DNA of 64,000 nt from Timema cristinae. Lineage: Eukaryota > Arthropoda > Insecta > Phasmatodea > Timematidae. The notes below the pieces were generated by a model that saw nothing but the letters and a program-made list of their open reading frames with translations, did not search any database and was not told where the DNA came from. This document shows positions 52,424 to 62,846 of this stretch, piece after piece; position 1 is the stretch's first letter; every line of letters begins with the position of its first letter. The DNA lies in the NCBI GenBank assembly GCA_039000515.1, contig JBCFYV010000012.1:44919535-44983534 (forward strand), written 5' to 3'. Made by a program: the position numbers and the translations under genes.

Positions 52424-52635
52424 AAAAATTGAAATTATGATTAGAATTTAAGAAAAAATTTAAATTTTGACTGAACCAAGTACTATATCTTACATAGCTT
52501 GTTAAAGTTATACTTATTTAAATACAAATCTGAAAAAGGTTTTTTTTAATTTAAGAACACAGAATTTTGAAAAAAAAAAGTGTTTACAATTATTTCAATT
52601 TATTTTACTTTTTCGTCCATTCACTTCTAAACCGT

Positions 52636-52775
52636 TAATGAGATAGGAATGAGAAAGGTAGAATGTTAGAGGAAATATACCTGTATTTTCTTGAAGAAAA
52701 ATTGCTATAAAAAAAAACTTTGTCCACATTCTTTCAGAATTTGAACACCGATGCGAGCATTTTAAATGAATATAT
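52636..52775 (-). mobile_element. SINE-B fragment, antisense
   Basis: GATAGGAATGAGAAAGGTAG, then AATTTGAACACCGATGC (B-box complement). Head and tail are missing. Confidence 0.5.
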
Positions 52776-53323
52776 TACACTTTCATATAAAATGTATTAA
52801 TTACTCAATATATTTTGGCCACAAGAGATCAGACTGGGAATTATAAGCAATGTAAAGAGAATAGAAAGGTTGATCTACTTGTGCTAATTTGATTATGTCA
52901 CTGCCTACGTCACCCAGTAGGAATACAACAGTTATATCTTCATATTAAAACAGCCACACATACGTTTTTTTAAAAAATAAGTAGAGTAATTACATCAATT
53001 AGACATTGGTGTAGATTTTAATGATTTATTTATTATTTAAAATTTCAAAAATGTGGCCTGATTTTAACAGCTTAGTTTGTAATATGCTGTCATGTGTACT
53101 GAGTGACGTCACACTTTCGGACATTCAGATGACTATTTTCAGCTGCTGCTACCTAATATTTTTTTATATTGATTAGAAGGGTATGCATTGTAGGTAGAAG
53201 AGGAAACCCCTGCCTTAGACAAGAAATAGAGTAGTTCTATTCAAACTAGGTTAACATATGGTTTGTACATGTCGACTGAAAAAACACTACTAACCAACAT
53301 CTGTCTTGTCTGTTTGTTTCAAG

Positions 53324-53484
53324 GTTACCAACTTGATCCAAGTGGGGGGGCAACAAAACAAGAAAGTAAGAATGATGTAAATGGTACCTCTCAGACTGGT
53401 CTTCTAGAAAGAGTGTGGTTCCCAGAAAATATCAAAAGTCATATCCTTCAACATCGTCCTACTTTGATAACCCAGACAATTTGA
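53324..53484 (+). CDS. Candidate terminal exon, unknown protein
   Basis: A pyrimidine-rich acceptor (CTTGTCTGTTTGTTTCAAG) is followed by a frame reading GYQLDPSGGATKQESKNDVN, then GTSQTGLLERVWFPENIKSH, and ending at TGA 53482-53484. Base composition is more even than in the flanks. No domain is recognised and no partner exon upstream could be assigned. It may be an exon, a decayed transposon piece, or chance. Confidence 0.25.
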
Positions 53485-53820
53485 TCTAAAACCTTTCTGT
53501 ATCTCATGATCGCGTGACTTTAGAAAAAAACTTGGCAACTCTATTGTCGCATCTTCCGAATTTTGGCAACCCCGCATCAACACGATATCGTGTCTTTTCA
53601 GCTCCGTTGTGTTTCTGTGGGGGGGAAAAAAGAATAAAAACTATTTTCTTTACAAAAGAAGGGGGGAAAAAAATAATAGTTGAACGAACACGAGTGTGTG
53701 CTTTTTTTGTGGTATTGCAAAAGAGGTTGCAGGAATGAAGAAATAGAAAAAAAAATACGGGGGATAGAAACGTGAGTTAAGAAGTTAAAAAGATACAAAA
53801 GGAGGGAAAATATATCTTAC

Positions 53821-53942
53821 TTCATTGAAGGAGGTCCACGAGAATAGACATTGTAAAACATAGGTGGGCGAAACATCGAGTTGGATGTCTTGGTTTTCTG
53901 CTCTGATAGTGTAGTTTTCCCACGTATTACTGATTTTAGGTG
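53821..53942 (-). CDS. Candidate internal exon, minus strand
   Basis: Bounded on the minus strand by an AG (ATGTATGAAG|CACC) and a strong donor (AATGAA|GTAAGA at 53820-53815). In phase 0 it encodes HLKSVIRGKTTLSEQKTKTS and NSMFRPPMFYNVYSRGPPSM. A second frame is also open across it (ENYTIRAENQDIQLDVSPTY). Which frame, if any, is translated cannot be decided. No family is recognised. Confidence 0.25.
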
Positions 53943-54356
53943 CTTCATACATAGTAAATCGATGCACATGAATAAAAACTTCAACGTAAATCAAATATAA
54001 ATCTGGTATGTACGTAATACCTTTCGTAACTGTGATTTTAAAATGATCTCTAAGAGCAGAAGTTGATGTGACGATTGTTAATATAGAACATTGGCGACTT
54101 AATTGTAGTTAATTATTTGTGCTAAAATTTTCACGTTAAGTTGCCGAATCTGTCGAATAATAAATCAATAATCAGAATACTACGTTTAATAATTCGACGT
54201 TTTATTGACTGACATTTTCACAATATACCTTAATTTTATTAATCTATGTTGAATACGTAACTTTTTAAATAGTGTTACTGAAAATCGAAGTGGTATTAGA
54301 ATTAGTTAATATAAGCCAGAATGAAATAAAACAATACTGCAAACCATAATTCTTAC

Positions 54357-54395
54357 CTTCCTTTTCAAAGTAAAATAAAAATACATCACTGCCAT
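54357..54395 (-). CDS. Candidate first coding exon, minus strand
   Basis: A minus-strand ATG (54395-54393) opens MAVMYFYFTLKRK and ends in phase 0 at a strong donor (AAGGAAG|GTAAGA). It would join in phase to the candidate exon at 53821-53942. It begins one base from the plus-strand ATG at 54397. Very short, so chance is a serious possibility. Confidence 0.2.
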
Positions 54396-54396
54396 T

Positions 54397-54574
54397 ATGA
54401 ACGCCAGTCACGTCTTTCTACTGTTATTGGCGAATCCAGCTTGGTGTTGGATCACGTGGTATAGCTCGACGAAGAAAGACGTCAGCGTCGAGGGCGCCGC
54501 GCAGGCGACAAATGCCGTCAGAAATGACGCCACCAAAGAAGAACGCCGAGCCAACCTAACATTGATCAACAAAG
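54397..54574 (+). CDS. Signal-peptide exon of an uncharacterised secreted protein
   Basis: ATG at 54397 opens MNASHVFLLLLANPAWCWIT, a plausible secretion signal (short polar start, leucine core, small residues before a possible cleavage near residues 16-19). A hydrophilic segment follows, with DVSVEGAAQATNAVRNDATK and EERRANLTLINK. The frame has clearly higher third-position GC than the surrounding DNA. It ends in phase 1 at a canonical donor (AACAAAG|GTATGT, GT at 54575). One N-glycosylation sequon (NLT) is present after the signal. The product would be a small secreted or lumenal protein. No family is recognised. This is the best-supported coding exon of the window, though still without transcript evidence. 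Confidence 0.5.
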
Positions 54575-54794
54575 GTATGTGGTTTGTGTTTCCTCTAATG
54601 TATCATCTATCACAAAAGTTTTTTTCCCCTTACTTTAAAAATATATTCCTTTCTAATATGTCAAGAAGTTTTAGGAACTCACCTCACCACCACCACGTGC
54701 CCACCGTTGAGGGTATTGTTTTTGTTAAAAATGTGTATCTTCGTTGATTTCAATTAATTTAGAATTAAGCAGCATGTATGACTTGGTTTTGTAG

Positions 54795-55042
54795 CAATTA
54801 TTGCTCCAAGTCAACAGAATGGGGACAGTCAAGTATAAACATCACTTTCCCAATACCAATAATCTTGCCGAGCACCTCGCGCAACAAACATCCGACTACA
54901 CAAACCACAAGCGAACAACTGCCAAGAATGAGCCAAGTTCCGCATCTCGCCACTAGAGACCGGCACCACCACTACCATGATCAATCCGCCCAACTTCAAG
55001 AAACGAGAAGAAGATGGTAACTGCCAGGCTTTGCCAGAATAA
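54795..55042 (+). CDS. Candidate downstream exon(s) of the signal-peptide gene
   Basis: The acceptor TTGGTTTTGTAG ends at 54794. Joined in phase 1 to the first exon, it gives AIIAPSQQNGDSQ and then stops at 54836-54838, or may splice at CAA|GTATAA (54833) to an acceptor at 54957-54958. The latter continues in phase as TGTTTTMINPPNFKKREEDG and NCQALPE to TAA at 55040. Two other frames are also open in part (for example KYKHHFPNTNNLAEHLAQQT using an acceptor at CCAAG). Composition is GC-richer than the flanks, so exonic sequence is likely, but the frame is unresolved. Confidence 0.35.
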
Positions 55043-55206
55043 TATAGAATGTTCTTCTCCCGGCGCGCCCCCTTCCTTTGTGCCTATCCTGTTCGATGAG
55101 TGTGCCATATAAAAGACCATTCGTCGAGGAAGACGTCACTCTTGGACTTGGCTGCGACCATGTAGGACTAAGCGTCGGCGTAACGGACATATTACGTTAA
55201 TGTAAG

Positions 55207-55212
55207 AATAAA
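55207..55212 (+). terminator. Polyadenylation signal AATAAA
   Basis: A canonical hexamer about 165 bp after the candidate stop at 55042, at the point where base composition falls back to AT-rich. It fits a 3' end for the gene starting at 54397. Confidence 0.45.
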
Positions 55213-55239
55213 ATCCAATTTCGGTTTAAATGTAAATTA

Positions 55240-56370
55240 TGGGAACTAGTACAAATTCTTTTTAGATCTTTTATCAAATTTAATTATAAAGTATTTGCGT
55301 AAATCTTCGTCTTTGATTTACTTTATAATGAGAGTATTGTAAAGTCAGACATTTTCTGTGTTATTGATATTAGGCATTATGCGCGAACTTTATACTCAAC
55401 CAATTAACTTTATTTGTTTCTCAGTAGTATTTAGGTTAGATGAGTGAATATGAAAATTTGAGAGTGTTGTTAGATCATAACTTTTCAATATTATCCATAA
55501 TGATTGAAAGTCAAACATTTCAAAATTAACTTTATGTCGTCCCCAATTGCAAATGTGGCATTTTGGGTTTGGTAAACATTAAGGTGGGAAAGTGTTTGAA
55601 ATATGGTGCCGAGATTTTCAATATTAGTAGAATGGAGTATTGCACTAGATTATTATATATATCAACTTAACTTTATATTTTTTTACTAGTTTCTCGATTG
55701 TTATTTTTAGGATAGTGTTGTTAATATCTATTTTGTACCAAAATAGTAACAAAAAAACAAACTAAAAGGGGTAATGTTAGGAAATATCCTCGATATTTAT
55801 AATAGTACTATAATCCTTGTTTAGGACATAGGCGAAGGCTATGTTGAGTTCTGCTAGTAGGTTATTAGCGTTAAAGTTAAATGGTATTGACATTAGGTAT
55901 TTTTGATGGAACTAAAACTTTTAGTAACATGTTGCATTTTCGCAACAGGTTCACAAATGTGTTAGTTAGGAGAGATCTTTTACTGTACTACGTATGATCA
56001 TATTAAATTAATGTTATGAATCAATATTTGTATTTACGTAATATGTTTAGGGTACATAATAAATAACGTAATGATTAGAAGGAAAAGAGTAAATATTTAT
56101 GGAACAATGTTTTTATTGGATAGTATATATTTATGTTGAGAATGCTTGCTCACTCACGACTTTTATATATTATTATATATATTATATATATATATATATA
56201 TAAAACTGAATTATTAAATGATCTTCAAATAATATGCTTATTATTTAATAAAGTTTGGCAAAATTAAATCTAAAGATTCTAAGACTTTAATTTATTCTAT
56301 TACATAATTACGCCATAGTATCCCTATGTCTAGAAAAGGTGCGAGGGATTAGCCTTCAACCTTTTTATAT
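55240..56370. other. Intergenic AT-rich DNA
   Basis: No gene recognised. An imperfect (TA)n run lies at 56163-56203. Confidence 0.45.
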
Positions 56371-56384
56371 ATTAATATGTTAGG

Positions 56385-56500
56385 CAACCTGTGAAGGTGG
56401 ACCGTAGTTTCCCGCTACTCACAAGAGTGAGTTGCGTGCGCTGGGGACATGCTAAATGTCCAGCACTTTATAACTCACCATTTTAGGACATTCACTCTAC
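56385..56500 (-). repeat. Fragment of the MITE internal unit, antisense
   Basis: GTGAAGGTGGACCGTAG is the complement of the ACGGTCCACCTTC phrase in the 85-bp unit at 16545-16873. Nearby are two short palindromes (ACTCACAAGAGTGAGT, GGACATGCTAAATGTCC). Confidence 0.45.
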
Positions 56501-56734
56501 GCGTCCATCTTACTTATTCTTTGTATTTTTTTTATTTATGTATTGAATCCCTTAGTTTGGAGCTTTAGTTGATTACAGTTTATGGATTTCGTTAAAGCGA
56601 AGAGAATATTCAAGGATAGGGAAGTGTGTAGAAATTTAGTGAAAATAGATCAAATACGAAGTTGTTTTATGGTCACGGTGTAATTACGTATGTATGTAAC
56701 TATGTTTCTTCCAAGATGCATGATTTATATATTA

Positions 56735-57058
56735 TACCATTGGAAGACCTAGATGCAGATGAGAAAATAACATTAAAATTGACCTTAAAGACATAAGCCT
56801 TAAGCAAGAACATGACTTAGTGGATGCTCAGCGAACAATAGGGCGGGTTTGCTTGCGTCATCATAGGTTAAAAGGTGGAGTGATAGTATGCTTGGGACCA
56901 CAATATCGGTTCACTAAGCATTCACAAAACGTTCTTGCATACCGTCTATAAAGTTTAATGAGGTAGACTGGACAGAACTAGCTCAAGATAGGCTTAGGTG
57001 GCGTACTTTTGTAAGTGCTCTAATGACATTTTAAGTTACTTATGCCATAGAGAAAGTA
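56735..57058 (+). pseudogene. LINE RT C-terminal fragment, split by a MITE
   Basis: The left part (TTGGAAGACCTAGATGCAGA, GACCTTAAAGACATA) matches the RWE..IKMDL block. The right part (GGTAGACTGGACAGAACTAG, TTTTGTAAGTGCTCTAATGA) matches DW..LAQ.R.RW and the 3' end. Between them sits the MITE at 56796-56946. Without it the two parts align continuously to the copy at 334-808. Confidence 0.8.
56796..56946. mobile_element. MITE, short member, inserted in a LINE
   Basis: The left end TTAAGCAAGAACATGACTTA and the reverse complement of the right end, GGTATGCAAGAACGTTTTGT, are the same TIR as at 16545-16873. The flanking TA/TATA matches the LINE target ATATA. One internal unit is recognisable; there is no tandem expansion. 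Confidence 0.75.
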
Positions 57059-57066
57059 AATAATAT

Positions 57067-59315
57067 AAAATAAATTTTACGGAACTCCGCACGAACTTTC
57101 TCGCTCTATTTTTTTTAGAAATGGAGATATTTACTCAAAATTCTTAATATATTATACACTAGAAAACCCAAGAACAAATTGCGCTAGACATACGTAAAAC
57201 ATTTTTTATTCATGGTTTAAAATTTTAAAGTTTTAATTTTTAAAGAATTATCGTCTTCATTTGTATATTTGTATCAATATAAAATATCGATATTGGGTCC
57301 CCAATGGTCAACACTTCATATTAAAATTTAGATTTCTGATTAAAATTGTCGTCATTTTACTAGGGGATATCTTATGGATATTGCATTTCTATTAAATTTT
57401 TCTTTTATAATATTTGTGTATTGCTTGAATACTTTTGGTTTTATAAAAATATATTTCAAATAAAATATGTTTATTATAAATAGAGCCAAATGTATGCAAT
57501 GATAAGTAATTTCATATCTCAAGGATTTACGGAGATAAAATTAAAAATTAGAATATACGCATCAACCGGAACACTTAGTCATTTTGACGAAAAGTTGTAG
57601 AGTATCCATTTGGTTTGTAATATTGATCAAAGCTTAGAAATGAATTTTAATCAATCATTATAAAGCCGATTTATATAAAATCGATTTTTTCTCTTTCTGC
57701 CCCTAAGGAAATTACCCTTAATTTTAGGGTTGGATATCCAATTCCAAAAATCCCTCGGGGTAAACTTGTGAAAACCCTTTATACCAAGTCTTAGCCGAAT
57801 CGGTAAAATAGTTTAGGCTCTAGCCCGAGGTACAGACTCACAAACAGACGGACAGACAGATAGACGGGATTGCGAAAACCAATTTTAGGGTTTGGGGGGT
57901 CATGAAATGTCGATATCCGTCAAATCTCTAGTTCAATTTTTTTGAAGATCAAAATCTGTAAGGTAGGCAGAAATTAAAAATATTAATATTGGGTCCCCGT
58001 GGGTCAACACTTCATATTAAAATGTCGATTTCCAGTTCAAAATTGTCAACATTTTATTAAGCGTTGCGCATCGATGGTTATAGCAATGCTATTAAATTCC
58101 TCATTTATAAATTATGACTATTGAATAAAAATGATAGAAATAGATCATTGTTGTAACAACATTTCTCCTAAGAGGTTGAAATAAAGAGAACATACACATT
58201 TTGAGAAACTTACTCATTTCTTCCTTTATGGCATTGGATAATTTATTGCGTTAAAATTTAAGTAGTAATTCTTAACTAAAGCTCACAAAATTGTATTAAA
58301 ATATTTACCAATATCTCAGAAACTGTTGGTTTTATAAAAATATATTTCATATAAAAGTTTATAATTTTTAATAGTACTAACATTTTGCAATGATAAGTTA
58401 TTTAGTATCTCAAATAGTGGCGGAGATGTGGAAATTTCAACTTCTGTAAAGTACCCTAAAAGTAACTTTCATGGGAAAATGAAAATAGTCAAAAAATTTA
58501 TAATCTTAATCAACAACTAGATACGAATATTAAACAAAATCATTCGAGCCGATTTTGAGAAAATCGTTTTTTTTTAACTTTTCGCCCTTTATTAAAATAC
58601 TCTTAATTTTAAGATTAAACAGACACACAGACAGAAATCATTGCAAAGACCACCTTTTAGGGTTTAGAGGGTCTTGAGACGTCGTCATCCATCAACATTT
58701 CAGGTTAGATTTTTTTTTACAGTCGCAATACTTAACCTTTAGTGTTCGAAAAGTTAAAATATATATATTCGTATAGCTTGAAAGTTATTGGTATTTATTA
58801 AATTATGATTCAATTAAAAAATTTGTATTATAAATAGATCTACATATTTGTAATGATAAGTAATTTCCTATCTCAAATAGCTTCGGAGATATGATAAAAA
58901 ATGATAATTTACGCCCTTAAAGTCATTTTTCTGAAATATTGAGGGAAGCCATTTTGTTTTGAATATTTATAAATATTTAGAAATGAAATTTAATCATAGT
59001 CGTTAGAACAAATTTTGAGAAAATCGACTTTTTCTCGTTTTGCCCTTTATTAAACTACCCTTAATTTTAGGGTTATATATCCAATTCCAAAAATCCCTTG
59101 GGGCAACCCTATGAAAACCCTAGATACCAAGTTTTAGCCTGATCAGTAAACTAGTTTAAGCTCTAATCTGAGGTACAGACAGACAGACGGAAATTCAAAA
59201 AACACGTTTTCGAATTTGGGGGGGTCATGAAACGTCGAAAATCACCAAAACCTCGAGTTAAATTTTTTTGACGATTACAATATTTTCTCTACCTGTAAGA
59301 TAGTGAAAAAGTAAT
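57067..59315 (+). repeat. Long repeat family C (copy 4), longest
   Basis: It starts TTACGGAACTCCGCACGAAC, eight bases after the LINE 3' end, and ends ACCTGTAAGATAGTGAAAAA. It contains a partial internal duplication: the block beginning ATTGGGTCCCC occurs at about 57291 and 57988, and the GGTACAGAC..CAGACAGACGG block at about 57829 and 59173. It is collinear with 14683-16283. Confidence 0.7.
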
Positions 59316-59344
59316 AGGAATTATGCAATCAATAGGTGAATACA

Positions 59345-59545
59345 ACGATTGTCCGTGGGGCTTGTATAGAATATTAGAAATAGTTTTTTATACAAAAAAA
59401 AGGTGTCTATGTTAACCAGATGTCCATGCGATAACCATACAAAATTTCAGTACAATTGGTACAGTGTTTTGGACGTGATATAGCAGCAAACAAACAAACA
59501 AACAGATAAACAACATTTTTATTTTATGAGATTTATTTCCATTCC
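59345..59545 (+). mobile_element. LINE 3'UTR fragment
   Basis: GTTAACCAGATGTCCATGCG, CATACAAAATTTCAGTACAA, TTGGTACAGTGTTTTGGACG, then GCAAACAAACAAACAAACAG. It matches 51655-51850 on the opposite strand. No coding sequence is attached. Confidence 0.6.
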
Positions 59546-59829
59546 AAAACACTCGTTGCCACGGATATTTATAATTGGTTTGGTGATCATACTGAACCAC
59601 TCGTTGCGAACGAGACTTACTGAGAAGATTTATAAAATAAAAGTTGATAGATTTGAATTGTTAAAAAATTTAAGATGAAAATGTAATTACTTAACCGTTA
59701 GTTTTTTTGGATACTGTGTAGTCCGCTAATGAGATATTGCGATGGAATGTAGCATATTCTGTTCCCTGAAAAAAAAAAAAGTTTAAGTTCGAGAACTTGG
59801 AAACAAAATCAATTCCAATAATTTTATTT

Positions 59830-59985
59830 AACACCACATCTTGTTACACGTTTGGGATGTACACATATTTAAACCAGTGGTGTAGGGGCGATGAAGTTAG
59901 AATTTACAGGATATGTGTTCTTATTTGTTGTTAGGACTTGGTAACCATTTAGGAACTTCAACCTCACGATCAACGGAAATTAGAT
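59830..59985 (-). mobile_element. SINE-B fragment, antisense
   Basis: Tail complement CACCACATCTTGTTACACGT, then GACTTGGTAACCATTTAGGA. The head is missing. Confidence 0.55.
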
Positions 59986-60093
59986 GAGAAGTTTAATACG
60001 CTTGTCCACTGATGATTTCTACTTTGTACTAAATTTTATTAGTATTTTATTCATTCTCTTTCACTGCATTTTCCTTTCCATTAGGTTAATGCA

Positions 60094-60097
60094 TAAT

Positions 60098-60131
<34 letters not shown>
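60094..60131. repeat. (TA)n microsatellite
   Basis: TA dinucleotides with one ACAT break. Confidence 0.9.
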
Positions 60132-60134
60132 AAA

Positions 60135-60930
60135 CATTGGTTCCAAAAATCTTTGAATGGCGTACCACTTCTTCACTTTCGAGATAATGCTCCATATATA
60201 ATATTTCGTTACATTTTAATGGTGTACAGGGATATAATAACACAGACAGCACCATCTGTCTGAGCTTAATTAAATGTTGCCACTCCTCCGACCACAGTTT
60301 TACTTTTGGCTGGACTTGTTTCAAATATATTTATATGATTTGTTATGGCCCATTCTTTTTCTGACTTCAATTTTCTGGTTTTGTTTGTTTGTCTTTCATG
60401 GCGTACAACCGGGAATAATTCTATGTACCACAGTTTGGGAAGCTCATATATATACCAGGGGTAAGGAAGGTAAATTTTAAAAGAAATGTACTCTCATTTT
60501 TTTTAGATAGTTTAGAAAACTCTATACGAAAAATTCATCCTTGATACACTAAGTTGACACTTAAACCACTTTCCAATCATCGCGAATTTTTTCATTCAAA
60601 ATTTCCCTTTTTGCGAATGGAAATTTAAAAAAATCATCAAATATCTGCTTGATAAACAAATGAAGATTTGTTGTTGTTTATCTTATGGATCGGTGGTTCT
60701 TCTCTTATTTTTTAATCCTATATTCTTATCTTACAACGTACCTCATAAGTTGATATTACCATTAATTATAATTCAACTCCCATGTTTTAAAAACTTACTC
60801 TCAAAGTCATAAAGTTCATATGTTATAAACTTTTTTCTTGCAGAATAAGACTTTATTTTTAGGGTACGCTCGTCGAGTTAATCAGAATCTGGCACTTGTG
60901 GTTCTAATTACGAAGAACTAGGAGGCTTTA
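60135..60930. other. Intergenic AT-rich DNA
   Basis: No supportable gene or element. Small frames on both strands at 60097-60480 are partly driven by the TA repeat. Confidence 0.4.
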
Positions 60931-60934
60931 TTCC

Positions 60935-61000
60935 CACATTGGTGGGCATGTTGACTACCATAAAAAGTCTTAAACCCCTAAAAAAAATGGCAGATTTATT
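60935..61000 (+). mobile_element. SINE-B head fragment
   Basis: CACATTGGTGGGCATGTTGA, then CTTAAACCCC, resembles the head and degraded B box only. Confidence 0.4.
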
Positions 61001-61110
61001 TTAGCAGAGCTTGAGATATTAAGTTCCTAAATATGATAACGTCCACTTTTACCACCCAATATTGGGTACTGACATTTAAGGTAAAATAAAAGGTGCTAAC
61101 AAAATAAAAA

Positions 61111-61348
61111 CTTCAGTGGCCGCATGATCTAAGGTGTCACTCCTTAAGTAAACTAGACTACCAATGATGTGGAAATTGGGGCTTGAATCCTGGTCGAGTG
61201 AGGGTGGTTTTCCCTCAATAGTTTTCCCTCGATGAAAATGTGATCTTAAAAATTCAATATTTCTCATCCTTAATACAGTACCTACCTTAGAATAATTAGT
61301 ACATGGGCGTGAAACCTTAACGGGCAGTAAGATGCAGTGCCAAAAAAA
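61111..61348 (+). mobile_element. SINE-B, near full length
   Basis: Head TTCAGTGGCCGCATGATCTA, B box GGGCTTGAATCCTGGTCGAG, GGTGGTTTTCCCTCAATAG and tail GGCGTGAAACCTTAACGGGC. A 141-codon minus-strand frame (61076-61501) across this and the next element is not a gene. Confidence 0.8.
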
Positions 61349-61354
61349 ATGAAA

Positions 61355-61575
61355 AGGTGTACTCACACCGCTGGTCCCAAAGTTTAAAAAGTTAGTCTCG
61401 CAATATATTGTATTTGTATTAACAAGTAGGTTGAGGTTTGTATGTTTGTCGTATGCATTGAGAGTTGTTTTTAATATGTAATTTTCCAATTCCCTCTCCA
61501 CGCTAATGTGGTTGAACTTCCTCTAAAATACCCTCCTCAGCCTTACCCCTTAATTTAATCGCTAATACCGTTGTT
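61355..61575 (+). mobile_element. SINE-B, decayed
   Basis: CACACCGCTGGTCCCAAAGT, then TTTTCCAATTCCCTCTCCAC, GCTAATGTGGTTGAACTTCC and CAGCCTTACCCCTTAATTTA. It is head-to-tail with the previous copy. Confidence 0.6.
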
Positions 61576-61839
61576 TTAGATGTAAAAAAAAATCAAGGGA
61601 TGGTTCTTAATGATTATCAGGCAAATATATTGGCTTAATAAATGATAATGACCTATGAAAAACAAGAACTGACAATGCGTGTATCTAGTTAACTTTCTAT
61701 GTTGATTTATAAGAACAGGTTCGCACATATACAACAAAGCCTTTCACAACTGAACGCCTAAGATATTTTATTGCTTTTAAAATAAGCATTCATATTGAAT
61801 TGAGATTTTCTGCCATGTTTCTTTTTGCAAGCGACGCTT

Positions 61840-61940
61840 TTGTGTTTGTGCGTGAAAGCGTCGAGTTTGTATCGACAGTCGATATATAAACACGTCACAT
61901 TGATATTATATATGAATAGCGGAAGAGGCCAAAATAAACT
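61840..61940 (+). promoter_or_regulatory. Weak candidate promoter (TATA-type)
   Basis: TCGACAGTCGATATATAAAC has a TATA-like box in a patch with several CpGs (GCGACGC, GAAAGCGTCGAG). No downstream exon was found, so this is weak. Confidence 0.15.
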
Positions 61941-62174
61941 TGGAGAGCACCTCTCTGAAAATATTTTTAAATAACTTTTAGATAACGGTGAAACTCAAGT
62001 GTTCCAGCTGCTATGAAATAAAAAAATATATATATCTTGAAAAAATGACATCGGTGGTGGAGAAATATGATTGAATTGCTTAGAGTGACAAAAGTTTCAA
62101 ACCTTTTTATTTTCCTTCGAAAGATTGAATCTGTGATCAATTTATAAAAGTATATTATATATATATATATATAG

Positions 62175-62220
62175 AGTCTCCGGGTGTTTCTAACACACAC
62201 ACCTCTCTCTCTCTCTCTCT

Positions 62221-62267
<47 letters not shown>

Positions 62268-62282
62268 AAACATCCGGAGACT
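62175..62282. repeat. Inverted repeat enclosing (AC)n(CT)n(TA)n
   Basis: AGTCTCCGGGTGTTTCTAAC (62175-62194) and the reverse complement of 62263-62282 (AGTCTCCGGATGTTTCTAAC) match at 19 of 20 bases. Between them lie CA, CT and TA runs, and another (TA)n run precedes the left arm. Confidence 0.9.
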
Positions 62283-62384
62283 GCATACAAAGATCCCTTT
62301 CTTAAACAATAATTAAGTTTATTCGCTTTGATGCACGTGTGCTGTCTAGTTGTTTATTTTTATCCTTTTCCTAATACCTCTAAT

Positions 62385-62549
62385 CAGGCTATCCGCAGAT
62401 ACAAATAAGGAAACCACATATCCACATTTTCGTGGAGGTAGGGTGTAAAAACCACCCTCAAACGACGAGATTTGAAACCTAGTCTTTTTGTCACCTGAAA
62501 ATTAAACCGGATTGAGTATATACCTTAGCCCACGTGCCCACCTACAAGG
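62385..62549 (-). mobile_element. SINE-B fragment, antisense
   Basis: ACATTTTCGTGGAGGTAGGG, GTGTAAAAACCACCCTC, the B-box complement GAGATTTGAAACC and the head complement CACGTGCCCACC. Confidence 0.65.
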
Positions 62550-62591
62550 GTTTCTGCTTGAAATTTAGTAAAAATGCTTTATTATGACTCA

Positions 62592-62770
62592 TATCAGTAG
62601 TCGCTTGGTCTAAGTCATCAAGCTTGCAATAGACCGGAATGTCAATTACAAAGATGTCAAGGTTCGAATCTCAGCTGTGTTCATTAACTATGATTTTCTC
62701 ATCCTCTCTCTGGGCTAGTGCGGGCACACACTCTTTAAACTATCCTCCTCTGCTCCATCCTTTAGTTGAA
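62592..62770 (+). mobile_element. SINE-B, 3'-truncated
   Basis: Head TCAGTAGTCGCTTGGTCTAA, B box CAAGGTTCGAATCTCAGC, then GATTTTCTCATCCTCTCTCT and CTCCTCTGCTCCATCC. Confidence 0.7.
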
Positions 62771-62846
62771 GATCTTAATCTACAAATAAAAAGTGATTCT
62801 TATCAAACTTATCATAATTACCTAATTAATAAAGAAATACAAACAC

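Noticed and set aside
61076..61501. 141-codon minus-strand open frame
   Set aside because: It runs antisense through two SINE-B copies, which are non-coding.
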